64,000 bases of DNA from Opitutia bacterium. Lineage in GTDB: Bacteria; Verrucomicrobiota; Verrucomicrobiia; Opitutales; Opitutaceae. A program made the translations under genes and the position numbers. Location: the NCBI GenBank assembly GCA_016199925.1, contig JACQFT010000082.1:1-64000 (forward strand). Reading direction: 5' to 3'. The first letter of the stretch is position 1, and each line of letters starts with the position of its first letter. Under the pieces are notes generated by a model, which searched no databases, was not told the origin of the DNA, and saw only the letters and a program-made list of their open reading frames with translations. This document shows positions 1 through 9,217 of this stretch, piece after piece.

Positions 1-1
1 A

Positions 2-1705
2 GGCTCGCTCGCGTGGTCGCCCGACGGGAAGCAACTGGCCTTCCTCTCCGACCGCGGGCAGAGCGGGCAAAGCCAACTTTATCTCGTGCCCGCCGCCGGC
101 GGAGCCGCGCGCCAGCTCACGTTCCTCGTCGGCCACCTCGCGCGCCCGCGCTGGTCGCCCGACGGCCAGACCATCGCATTGCTCTTCGTCGCCAACGTCA
201 CGCGTGCGCTCGGCGCCGTCGAGGCCGCGGCCAAGAGCGTCGGCGAAATCAACGAGGTCATCGACGAGCAACGCCTCACGCTCGTCGACGTGGCCACGGG
301 CCGCGTCCGCCCGATCTCGCCCGCCGACACCTATGTTTACGAATACGATTGGTCGCCCGACAGCCGCGAGATCGCCTGCACCGCGGCGAAGGGCTCGGGC
401 GACAACAACTGGTGGATCGCGCGCCTCTACGCCATCGACGTCGCGACGACGGCGGTGCGCGAACTCGCCGTGCCGCAGACCCAGATCGCGGTGCCGCGCT
501 GGTCGCCCGACGGGAAAACCATCGCGTTCATCCAGGGCCTGATGAGCGACGCCGGCTCGACCGGCGGCGACATCTACACCGTCTCCGCGAAGGGCGGGCT
601 CGCGCTCAATCTCACGCCCGGCCGCAAGAGCTCGCCCGCGTGGTTCCAGTGGCTGCCCGGCTCCGACCGGCTGCTCTTCACCGAGCGCGTGAACGGCGGC
701 ACCGCCATCGGCCAGCTTTTTCTCGCGACCGGCAAGACCGAGTCGCTCTGGCAGGGCGACGAGAGTTTCAAGGGCGACGACGACGACGACCTCAGCCTCG
801 CCGCCTCGGCCGACGGCAAGACCACGGCGCTCATCCGCAGCGCGTGGGACCGCGCGCCCGAAGTCTGGGCCGGCTCCGTCGGCCAGTGGTCGGCGAAAAC
901 ACACGCGAACGCCGGCGCGAAACCGCTCTGGGGCCAGCCCGAGAGCATCGAATGGACGAGCGACGGCCAGCGCGTGCAGGGCTGGCTGCTCTATCCGGCG
1001 AACTTCGACGCAAAGAAACGTTACCCGATGATCGTTTCGATCCACGGCGGCCCCGCGGCGCAGCGCACGCCGTCGTGGCCCGCCGCGGCGTTCGATCTCT
1101 CGGCGCTGGCGGCCGAGGGCTACTTCGTTTTCTTCCCGAATCCGCGCGGCAGCTTCGGCCAGGGCGAGGCGTTCACGACCGCGAACGTGCGCGATTTCGG
1201 CCACGGCGATCTGCGCGATGTGCTGGCGGGCGTCGACGAAGTCATCCGGCGCGTGCCGGTCGACGAGCACCGGCTCGGCCTCGGCGGCTGGAGTTACGGG
1301 GGCTACATGACGATGTGGGCCGTCACGCAGACGAACCGTTTTCGCGCCGCCGTGGCGGGCGCCGGCATCGCCAACTGGCAGAGTTACTACGGGCAGAATC
1401 TGATCGACCAGTGGATGATCCCGTATTTCGGCGCGTCGGTCTACGCCGACCCCGCGGTCTACGAAAAGAGTTCGCCGATGAAGTTCATCAACAGCGTCCG
1501 CACGCCCACGCTGATCGTCGTCGGCGACAGCGACGCCGAGTGCCCCGCGGCGCAGTCGCAGGGATTCTGGCACGCGCTCAAGACGCTCGGCGTGAAAACC
1601 AAACTCGTGATCTACGAGCACGAGGGCCACCACTTCCGCAATCCTGCGCACGTCGAAGACCGGCTCCGGCGCACGATCGACTGGTTCAACGAGAATCTGC
1701 GCTGA
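2..1705 (+). CDS. S9 family peptidase (prolyl oligopeptidase / acylaminoacyl-peptidase-like), 5' truncated by window edge
   Basis: Frame is open upstream of the listed Met at 86 (GSLAWSPDGKQLAFLSDRGQ...); WSPDGK beta-propeller repeats, GGWSYGGYM nucleophile motif, C-terminal D/H region (GDSDAECP, EHEGHHF). Confidence 0.93.
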   Translation, partial: GSLAWSPDGKQLAFLSDRGQSGQSQLYLVPAAGGAARQLTFLVGHLARPRWSPDGQTIALLFVANVTRALGAVEAAAKSVGEINEVIDEQRLTLVDVATGRVRPISPADTYVYEYDWSPDSREIACTAAKGSGDNNWWIARLYAIDVATTAVRELAVPQTQIAVPRWSPDGKTIAFIQGLMSDAGSTGGDIYTVSAKGGLALNLTPGRKSSPAWFQWLPGSDRLLFTERVNGGTAIGQLFLATGKTESLWQGDESFKGDDDDDLSLAASADGKTTALIRSAWDRAPEVWAGSVGQWSAKTHANAGAKPLWGQPESIEWTSDGQRVQGWLLYPANFDAKKRYPMIVSIHGGPAAQRTPSWPAAAFDLSALAAEGYFVFFPNPRGSFGQGEAFTTANVRDFGHGDLRDVLAGVDEVIRRVPVDEHRLGLGGWSYGGYMTMWAVTQTNRFRAAVAGAGIANWQSYYGQNLIDQWMIPYFGASVYADPAVYEKSSPMKFINSVRTPTLIVVGDSDAECPAAQSQGFWHALKTLGVKTKLVIYEHEGHHFRNPAHVEDRLRRTIDWFNENLR

Positions 1706-1715
1706 AGCGGACAAC

Positions 1716-1790
1716 GCAGGGCCGGCCCTTGTGGCCGTGCCGCACCCGAACGCAGATGGCGCGGCGTCAAGCGCCGGCCCGGCAAGCCGC
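1716..1790. repeat. REP-like element family F (GCAGGGCCGGCCCTTGTGGCCGTGCCGC...), degraded
   Basis: 28 nt shared with 45542-45570; related inverted pair at 14274-14347. Confidence 0.6.
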
Positions 1791-1997
1791 TCCGCCTCGG
1801 ATCGACCTCGCCCGCGCATCCGCCCTTGGCGGACTTCGGGCTTTTCGCCGGCTCTCCGCCGTCGGCTTCCGCCTAAAACCCAAATCGCGCGCGATCCCGT
1901 CCGCCCGCGTTGCCCTGTTCCTCGGCGCGAGGGCGAACCGCCTCGGCAGCGCGCCGACGGCGGCGGGCGCGTGCTTCCCGGCGCCGGAGATCGCGCG

Positions 1998-2681
1998 TCA
2001 GTTCACCGGCGGCGCGCCGTGGGCGGCCGCGAAATCCGCGTAGGCCTTCGTGTCAGCCAGCATGGCGTCGAGCGTCGCGGCCAGCGGCGCGAGACGCACG
2101 AGGCCCGAGAACACGGCCTTGTCGCCGATGCTGTCGGTGAGCACAAACGCCGGCCGCTGGTCGATCCGGTGGGCGAAAAACTCCGCGGTGCTCGCCTTGA
2201 TGCGGGCCGCCACCTCGGGCGACTCGGCGCGCGCCCGCAGCTTCGCGCCGTCGAGCGTCGCCGCGCCGAGCGCGCCGGCCGCCGCGGCCCGGAGCGCCAC
2301 CTCAATCGCCGGATCCATCGAGGCGACTTTGATCCTCTCGCGGTCGGCGGCGTGCGCCAGCGCCAGGCGCAGCTCGTCGCCGGTGATCCCGAAATCCTTG
2401 CCCGCCTCCGCCACGTAGCTCGCCGCAGGGAACAGCCCCTCGCGCCACGGCTCCAGCCAGCCGGAGTTCAGCCCGAAGGGCGACTGCATGATCGACCCGC
2501 TGCGCCGGTAGAACCAGTCGCACTGCTCGCGCGAAACCGGAAAATCCTCCCGGCGCATCAGCGCGATCTTCCAGTCGAACTCGACGCCGCGCGGCGCGTA
2601 GCGGGTCTTCAACTCGGCCCAGGTCGGCTCGACCCAATAACACCACGACGAAATGACCTCGAGGTAGTAGGTGACTTTCAT
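1998..2681 (-). CDS. DsbA-family / 2-hydroxychromene-2-carboxylate isomerase-like thioredoxin-fold protein
   Basis: MKVTYYLEVISSWCYWVEPTW..., thioredoxin-like CxxW start; the longer ORF to 3080 is upstream read-through. Confidence 0.7.
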   Translation of the reverse strand: MKVTYYLEVISSWCYWVEPTWAELKTRYAPRGVEFDWKIALMRREDFPVSREQCDWFYRRSGSIMQSPFGLNSGWLEPWREGLFPAASYVAEAGKDFGITGDELRLALAHAADRERIKVASMDPAIEVALRAAAAGALGAATLDGAKLRARAESPEVAARIKASTAEFFAHRIDQRPAFVLTDSIGDKAVFSGLVRLAPLAATLDAMLADTKAYADFAAAHGAPPVN

Positions 2682-2834
2682 GGCGGAGGATTTGGCGGCG
2701 CGCTCCCGTCGAGTCAACGGGCGAGGCGGCCCGCGCGGCACAGCGACGTCGCAAACGCCGGAGCACAGTCGGGGCGCGCCCGCGGCCGCGTTTCCCGACT
2801 GGCCAACGGCCGCGCCGTGCTCTTCACTGCCGCC

Positions 2835-3179
2835 ATGCTCGAAGGCACCTGGCTGCCCCACTCCGCCGAATTCGCCGGCAAGAAAATCCCGCTGCACGGC
2901 ACGCGCTTCACGGTCGCCGGCGGGCGTTACGCGGTCGAGACGCCGCAGGGCGCGGACGCCGGCACGCTGGCGCTGGACTCCGCCGTCGTGCCGCACCACC
3001 TCGACCTCACCGGCACCGACGGACCGAACGCCGGCCGCACCATCGCCGCCATCTGCCGCATCCACGGGACGCGGTTGCACCTCTGCTACGATGTCGGCGG
3101 CGGGCCGCGTCCCACGGAGTTTTCTGCCGACCGGAAATCAACCCGCTTGCTGGTGATCTACCGGCGGAGCCCGAAGTGA
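2835..3179 (+). CDS. TIGR03067-like domain small protein
   Basis: MLEGTWLPHSAEFAGKKIP...; 'L-G-W-P-A-E..G' pattern typical of TIGR03067 proteins. Confidence 0.6.
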   Translation: MLEGTWLPHSAEFAGKKIPLHGTRFTVAGGRYAVETPQGADAGTLALDSAVVPHHLDLTGTDGPNAGRTIAAICRIHGTRLHLCYDVGGGPRPTEFSADRKSTRLLVIYRRSPK

Positions 3180-3337
3180 GGCGCCCCGGAGCGCGCGGCG
3201 GAGCCGGGCGCCAAATTCCCCTTTCGCCCGCGGCGGCGAGAGCGAGCCCGCGCGCGACTCGTTGGCCCCGCAGAGCAGAACGAGACGACCCGCGGTGTGT
3301 CGGCCGGCCGGAAAGACCGGCGCGAAGGGAGCGCGCC

Positions 3338-3616
3338 TTACTTGCCGCTATCGACGGCGCGCCCCGGCCGCAGGTTCTTCGCGAATTCCTCGCCCGACAC
3401 ACTGTCGGCGAGCGTGCCCTTGGCGACTTTGCCCTCGGCGAGATCAGATTTCTTGATCCGCACCGGGATGTTGCTGCCGGTCGTCATGACGGTGACGTAT
3501 TCGTCTTTTTCAGCCTTTCTGGCTTCGGCCGTTTTCGGGTCCGAGGCACACCCGGAGAAAACGCCGGCCAAAGCCAGCGCAGAGAAAAGGGAAACGGAGC
3601 GACGGGGTAAGTTCAT
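3338..3616 (-). CDS. small putative lipoprotein
   Basis: N-terminal signal with lipobox-like SGCASDPKTAEA; 92 aa. Confidence 0.6.
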   Translation of the reverse strand: MNLPRRSVSLFSALALAGVFSGCASDPKTAEARKAEKDEYVTVMTTGSNIPVRIKKSDLAEGKVAKGTLADSVSGEEFAKNLRPGRAVDSGK

Positions 3617-4067
3617 GGCGGGGTGGGTTGCGGGGATGATGGCGGACGTTCAGCCGTCCGGCCCGAGGTGGCAATGCTTTTGCGGCTCCCGGCGGGTTCC
3701 CGGCCAGGGTTTTCTGTTTTGGACTGCTTCTGCTGGGGATGCGGCGCCCTCGCCGCGTTCCGACGAATCAGCCGCGCCGAGAGCGACGCGGCTCAAAGTT
3801 TTCCAAAACAAAAGACCCCGGGATCCCGGCAGGGTTTTCTGGTCGGCCCGCGCAAACGGTTCCGCTGTGGGCCAGCGCGTTTGCGCGCGCGGTTTGGCAC
3901 GCGCACAGGCGCCGGCGCGGAGAACGGAGTTCATGGCAACCACCTCTGAAGCGGACCCGGGCGAGTTTCAACCGGCGAGCGGCAAGGCGGGCCAAACTCG
4001 CGGCGGACGCCCACCGTGGCACGCCCCGGCCCGGCCGCCGAAAGACACCGTTGGCCGCGGAGCAAAC

Positions 4068-4700
4068 TCAGATCCGCTCCAGCAGCATCAGCCGCAACGC
4101 CAGCACGCCGAGCACGCCGCCCAGCACGAGGCGCTGGGCGCGCACGGCGCCCGGCCGCTGCGCGAACCACGCCGCCATGCCGCCCGCCGCGAAAATATAG
4201 ACCAGGTTCACGGCGAAACTGATCGCCATCTGCACCCCGCTGAGCAGCACGCTCTGCCCCAGCACGGCGCCGCGCTCCGGCCGCACGAACTGCGAAAAGA
4301 TCGACAGATAGAGCAGCACCGCCTGCGGATTCAGGACGTTGACCGTGAAGCCCGCCACGAAAAGCCGCCGCGACGTCTCGGCGGGCAGCGCCCGCGGCTG
4401 AAACGCCGTCGCCGCGCCGGGCCGCGCGATGCGCCACGCGAGCCACAGTAAATACCCGGCGCCCGCGCAGCGCAGCACCCCGAACGCCAGCGGCACCGTG
4501 CGCAGCAGCGCACTCACGCCGCTCACCGCGAGGGTGGCATGCACGACGAACCCGGCCATCACGCCCCACAGCGAGACGACCGCCGCCGGCCTTCCCTGAC
4601 ACAACGCGCGCGAGGTCAGATAAAGCATGTTGGGCCCCGGCGTCAGCGACATCGTGCCGCACATCAGGACAAACAGCGTCCACTCGTTCGCGTTCAACAT
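4068..4700 (-). CDS. LysE/RhtB family translocator
   Basis: MLNANEWTLFVLMCGTMSLTPGPNMLYLTSRAL..., SLTPGPN motif, multiple TM. Confidence 0.9.
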   Translation of the reverse strand: MLNANEWTLFVLMCGTMSLTPGPNMLYLTSRALCQGRPAAVVSLWGVMAGFVVHATLAVSGVSALLRTVPLAFGVLRCAGAGYLLWLAWRIARPGAATAFQPRALPAETSRRLFVAGFTVNVLNPQAVLLYLSIFSQFVRPERGAVLGQSVLLSGVQMAISFAVNLVYIFAAGGMAAWFAQRPGAVRAQRLVLGGVLGVLALRLMLLERI

Positions 4701-4957
4701 CGGGTCAGCGAAAGGCCTCGCGCGGCATAGTCGAACCTCCAGCGCGCCGCGGGCAGCCTAGTGCCGCACACGGCCGACCGGCACAGCGACGAGCGCCGGC
4801 CCGGCCAAAAACCGCAGTCTGGCCCGCCTCTTTCACCCCCGCAATGAAAGCGGCGAACCGTCTGTCCCCTGGAGCCGGGGCGCCCCCGCCCCGGTCTGCG
4901 AGCGAAACGCGGCGACTCTGCTGGCCAGCAGAGCGCATCCCCCCTGAAAGATCCGGC

Positions 4958-5713
4958 CTACGGCTTCGGTTTCTCGCCGAAGAGTTTCTTCAGGCCCTCG
5001 CCGGCTTTCTTCGCGGCATCAGTCGCGCCCTCCCGCGCGGCGGCGCCCATCGTGCCGCCGGCCTGCAGCGCGGCCTGGGCCGTGCCGCTGACGATGCTGC
5101 CGAGCACTTTTTTCATCACCGCGCCGACCAACTGGTCCGGCGTGATGCCGCCCTCCGCCACGCCGAGGCCGTCCATCGCGAGCGGCGGCAACGGAATCGG
5201 GATCGCCGCCGGCCCGACCCCGAGCGTCGCGCTCGCCCGGGTCATCCGGAATTTTTTCACGACAAACTTGATCGGCTGGCCCGACTTCGTCCGGGCCGCC
5301 GGGCTGCCGCCGCCGGTGAACTCCTCGATGTTTTTCAGCAGCTCCCGGATGTTGCTCGAAAAAATCTTCGTCTCATAGACGAACTCCGGCCGGTCGATGA
5401 TGATTTCGTCGATGACGATGTGGTCGCCAAAAATCGAGCGCGGCTCGACCTCGACGTGAATGTGGCCGAGATAAAACGCCTTGTCCGACGACCACCCCGC
5501 CGGATTGCCGACGAACAGCCCCTTCAGCGTGCCCGAGCCGGTGAACGGCGAGATCGTCGCGCTCGCCAGCTCGACCTTGGTCCTGGTCAGCTTGGGCCCG
5601 AAGCTGTTCACGCCGGCGCGCACGATCGAGCCGAGGAAAAAAGTCATGCCGACGTAGCCCACGACCAGCACAACCGCCAAACCGCCGCCGACCGTGAGGA
5701 GCTTTTTGTTCAT
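4958..5713 (-). CDS. conserved hypothetical protein, AsmA-like, N-terminal TM
   Basis: One N-terminal TM, AsmA-like repeat texture ([28 protein letters not shown]). Confidence 0.6.
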   Translation of the reverse strand: MNKKLLTVGGGLAVVLVVGYVGMTFFLGSIVRAGVNSFGPKLTRTKVELASATISPFTGSGTLKGLFVGNPAGWSSDKAFYLGHIHVEVEPRSIFGDHIVIDEIIIDRPEFVYETKIFSSNIRELLKNIEEFTGGGSPAARTKSGQPIKFVVKKFRMTRASATLGVGPAAIPIPLPPLAMDGLGVAEGGITPDQLVGAVMKKVLGSIVSGTAQAALQAGGTMGAAAREGATDAAKKAGEGLKKLFGEKPKP

Positions 5714-5915
5714 CGTTCGATTGGATTGTCCGTCCAGTGTGGTCCGGATCGGTCTTGCCGCAAGCCCGCGGAAAGGCTCCGGCAGGAAATGCGCTTGTCA
5801 GCGCGCACCGGCGGCCCTCTCTAGTCGGCAGCCGGGAGCGTCTCCTCGCGTCCGGTGCCACCGCCACCCACTTTCCGCTCTCACCTCTCAACTCGACGCC
5901 CCGCGCGTCGCCCCC

Positions 5916-7757
5916 ATGGCGTCCAACTACACCGAAGCCAGCATCAAGACCCTCAGCTCTCTCGAGCACATCCGCCTGCGCCCCGGCATGTATATCGGCC
6001 GGCTCGGCAACGGCGCCCACGCCGAGGACGGCATCTACGTCCTCCTCAAGGAGACCATCGACAATTCCATCGACGAATTCATGATGGGCGGCGGCCGCAA
6101 AATCGAGATCGAGCTCACCGACCGCTCCGTCAAGGTCCGCGACTACGGCCGCGGCATCCCCCTCGGCAAACTCGTCGAGTGCGTCTCGATCATCAACACC
6201 GGCGCCAAATACGACAGCGAAACTTTCCAAAAGGCCGTCGGCCTCAACGGCGTCGGCCAGAAGGCCGTCAACGCGCTCGCCCTGCACTACCGCGCGCAGG
6301 CCGTCCGCGACGGCGAGACCAAGGTCGTCGAATTCGAGCAGGGCAAACTCAAGCACCAGTCGAAAGTCACCAAGACCGCCGAGCGCACCGGCACGATCAT
6401 CGAATTCACGCCCGACGAAAAACTTTTCGGCCCCGACTTCCGCTTCCGCCCCGAGTTCGTCGAGGACATGCTCTGGAACTACGCGTTCCTCAACCGCGGC
6501 CTCACCCTCACGCTCAACGGCCGGCCCTTCAAATCCGAGCACGGCCTGAAGGATTTGCTCACCAAGGAAATCTCCGGCGAGCCGCTCTACCCCATCATCC
6601 ACCTCGAGGGCGACGACATCGAGATCGCGCTCACCCACGGCCGGCATTACGGCGAGGAATACTGGTCCTTCGTCAACGGCCAGCACACCACGATGGGTGG
6701 CACGCACCTCGCCGCTTTCCGCGAAGCCCTCGTCGAGACGGTCCGCAACCATTTCAAAAAAGATTTCGACGCCGCCGACATCCGCCAGTCGATCGACGCC
6801 GCCATCGTCGTCCGCGTGCAGGAGCCCGTTTTCGAGTCGCAGACCAAGACGAAGCTCGGCTCCGCCGCGGTCGGCCCGCAGGGCCCCTCGATCAAGGAAT
6901 TCGTCGGCAAATTCATCCAGCAGGCGCTCGACACCTGGCTGCACAAAAACCGCGAGACCGCCGAGATCATCCGCCGGAAAATCGAGGAGAACGAGCACGA
7001 GCGCAAGGAGCTCGCCGGCATCCGCAACATCGCCCGCGAGCGCGCCAAGAAAGCCTCGCTCCATAACAAGAAGCTCCGCGACTGCCGCCTCCATCTCGGC
7101 GACCGCAACGAGCGCGCCGAGGAAAGCACGCTGTTCATCGTCGAAGGCGATTCCGCCGCCGGCTCCCTCACCGCCACGCGGGACGTGCAGACCCAGGCGG
7201 TCTTCGCGCTGAAGGGAAAACCGCTCAACACTTACGGTCTCACGAAAAAAGTCATCTACGAGAACGAGGAATTCCACCTCCTCCAGTCCGCGCTCAACAT
7301 CGAGGACGGCCTCGACGGCCTCCGCTACAACCGGATCGTCATCGCCACCGACGCCGACGTCGACGGCATGCACATCCGGCTGCTGCTGCTCTCGTTTTTC
7401 CTCCAGTTCTTCCCCGACGTCATCCGCAACAACCACCTCTTCATCCTCCAGACGCCGCTGTTCCGCGTCCGCAACAAGAAGCTCACGCGCTATTGCTACT
7501 CCGAGCCGGAGAAGCAGGCCGCCGTCGCCGAGTGCGGCGCCACGCACGAGATCACGCGCTTCAAGGGCCTCGGCGAAATCTCCGCCGGCGAATTCAAGGA
7601 TTTCATCGGCGAGAACATCCGCCTCGACCCGGTGAACCTCCACCACCTCGCCAGCAGCGACGAACTCCTGAGTTTCTTCATGGGCAAGAACACGCCCGAG
7701 CGGCAGGACTTCATCATCGCCAACCTACGGGTCGAGAAGGATCTCGTCGAAGCCTAG
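5916..7757 (+). CDS. parE: DNA topoisomerase IV subunit B / GyrB-like type IIA topoisomerase
   Basis: [53 protein letters not shown] motifs. Confidence 0.93.
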   Translation: MASNYTEASIKTLSSLEHIRLRPGMYIGRLGNGAHAEDGIYVLLKETIDNSIDEFMMGGGRKIEIELTDRSVKVRDYGRGIPLGKLVECVSIINTGAKYDSETFQKAVGLNGVGQKAVNALALHYRAQAVRDGETKVVEFEQGKLKHQSKVTKTAERTGTIIEFTPDEKLFGPDFRFRPEFVEDMLWNYAFLNRGLTLTLNGRPFKSEHGLKDLLTKEISGEPLYPIIHLEGDDIEIALTHGRHYGEEYWSFVNGQHTTMGGTHLAAFREALVETVRNHFKKDFDAADIRQSIDAAIVVRVQEPVFESQTKTKLGSAAVGPQGPSIKEFVGKFIQQALDTWLHKNRETAEIIRRKIEENEHERKELAGIRNIARERAKKASLHNKKLRDCRLHLGDRNERAEESTLFIVEGDSAAGSLTATRDVQTQAVFALKGKPLNTYGLTKKVIYENEEFHLLQSALNIEDGLDGLRYNRIVIATDADVDGMHIRLLLLSFFLQFFPDVIRNNHLFILQTPLFRVRNKKLTRYCYSEPEKQAAVAECGATHEITRFKGLGEISAGEFKDFIGENIRLDPVNLHHLASSDELLSFFMGKNTPERQDFIIANLRVEKDLVEA

Positions 7758-7768
7758 CTTCGACGAGA
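7742..7768. terminator. perfect 11-bp hairpin spanning the parE stop codon (no U-tract)
   Basis: TCTCGTCGAAG-CCTAG-CTTCGACGAGA. Confidence 0.5.
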
Positions 7769-7784
7769 AGTTGAGCGCAGAACG

Positions 7785-9116
7785 TTGAGTGACCAAACAC
7801 CCCGGAACGGATCGCCCGCTTTTTCCGCCGGCCAAACATCATCTCCCTTGCGCCCTTGCTTTAGAATTCCGCCCGTCTTGGCCATCGCGAACTTCGCGGG
7901 CAGGTCTTCTCTCGCCGCGCTTCTGCTGGCGCTCGCCGGCTGCGCCACCGCACCGACGGAATACCGCGAACCCCCGCCGCTGACCGCCACCGCGCGCCCG
8001 GCTCACAACCTCGCCGTGTTCGACCGCGCCTGGGCGCTCGTGCAGGAGAAATATTTCGACGCTAAATTCCGCGGCCTCGACTGGGCGGCCCTTCGCGACC
8101 AACACCGCCCCGCCGCCGCCGCCGCGCCGAACGAGGAGGAACTCTACCGCGTCCTCAACCGCATGAACGCCGGCCTCAAGGAGTCGCACCTCTCGGCCAT
8201 CCCGCCGCGGCGCGTCCACGAGCGAGTGACCGCGCATCGGGCCGGCGTCGGCCTTCGTTGGATGCTGCTGGAAGGCCGGCGCGTGGTCGATGACCTCGTG
8301 CCCGGCGGTCCCGCCGCCTTGGCGGGCGTCCAACTGGGCTGGCTGGTCACCACCCGCGACGGCGCGCCGATCAAAGACGGCGACCCCTACCGCCCGCAGC
8401 TCGGCCAGCCAGTCACCTACGGCTTTCTCGACGCGCAGGACCGGCCGCACAGCCTGACCTTCGCCCCGCAGCTCCTCGAACTCGCGCGCCACGAGGCGCG
8501 GACGCTGCCCGACGGCGTCCGCTACCTCCGCTTCGACCGGTTCGACTACGCGTCGCTGCGCTGGCTCAGCGAGCAACTGAGAACCGCACCCGTGCCACCC
8601 GCCGTCGTGATCGACCTGCGCTCCAATCCCGGCGGCAAGGCGCTCGCGCTCAACGTCGCCGTCGCGGAGTTTTTCCCGCACCGCGTCGCCGAGGGCCGGC
8701 TCATCTCGCGCCGCGGCCGAGAGCGCGAATCGCACAGCGTCTCGTGGCGCTCCGCCCGCTACCCGGGCCGGGTTGTCCTGCTCACCGGCCCGGCGACGGG
8801 CAGCGCGGCCGAAGTCTTTTCGCATGTGCTCCAGTTCCACGGCCGCGCGCAGGTCGTCGGCCGTCCCACGGCGGGCGCGGTCATCTATTCGCGCACCTGG
8901 CCGCTGCCCGGCGGCGGCCGCCTCCAGATCCCCGTCACTGACTACGTCGGCCTCGACGGCAAACGGCTGGAGGGCCGCGGCGTCACGCCGGATGTGGCGA
9001 CCGCGCCCCGCACTCTCGCCGACGGGCGGGCGGCGCGCGACGCCGATTTGGAGGAAGCCGTGCGCCTGTTGCTGGCGCCGCCGCCTCACTTGACGCGCCC
9101 GCTTCCGTCTCCCTAG
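7785..9116 (+). CDS. S41 family peptidase (carboxyl-terminal-processing-like), lipoprotein; true start may be ~7879
   Basis: LLLALAGCA lipobox, FDRAWALVQEKYFD, PDZ-like segment, VVIDLRSNPGGKALAL, GRPTAGA motifs. Confidence 0.85.
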   Translation: MSDQTPRNGSPAFSAGQTSSPLRPCFRIPPVLAIANFAGRSSLAALLLALAGCATAPTEYREPPPLTATARPAHNLAVFDRAWALVQEKYFDAKFRGLDWAALRDQHRPAAAAAPNEEELYRVLNRMNAGLKESHLSAIPPRRVHERVTAHRAGVGLRWMLLEGRRVVDDLVPGGPAALAGVQLGWLVTTRDGAPIKDGDPYRPQLGQPVTYGFLDAQDRPHSLTFAPQLLELARHEARTLPDGVRYLRFDRFDYASLRWLSEQLRTAPVPPAVVIDLRSNPGGKALALNVAVAEFFPHRVAEGRLISRRGRERESHSVSWRSARYPGRVVLLTGPATGSAAEVFSHVLQFHGRAQVVGRPTAGAVIYSRTWPLPGGGRLQIPVTDYVGLDGKRLEGRGVTPDVATAPRTLADGRAARDADLEEAVRLLLAPPPHLTRPLPSP

Positions 9117-9217
9117 CCTGCCGTCGCCGATCCGTTTTCACGGCTGGCGCGATGGCTCCGCCACCGCCGACCCACCGCTGTCCGCTTTAAGCGCCCTGCC
9201 ATTTCCCAATTTCTTAG

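Noticed and set aside
5373-7646. 757-aa minus-strand ORF
   Set aside because: Antisense to parE; D/E/V/L-rich low-complexity translation typical of a shadow frame.
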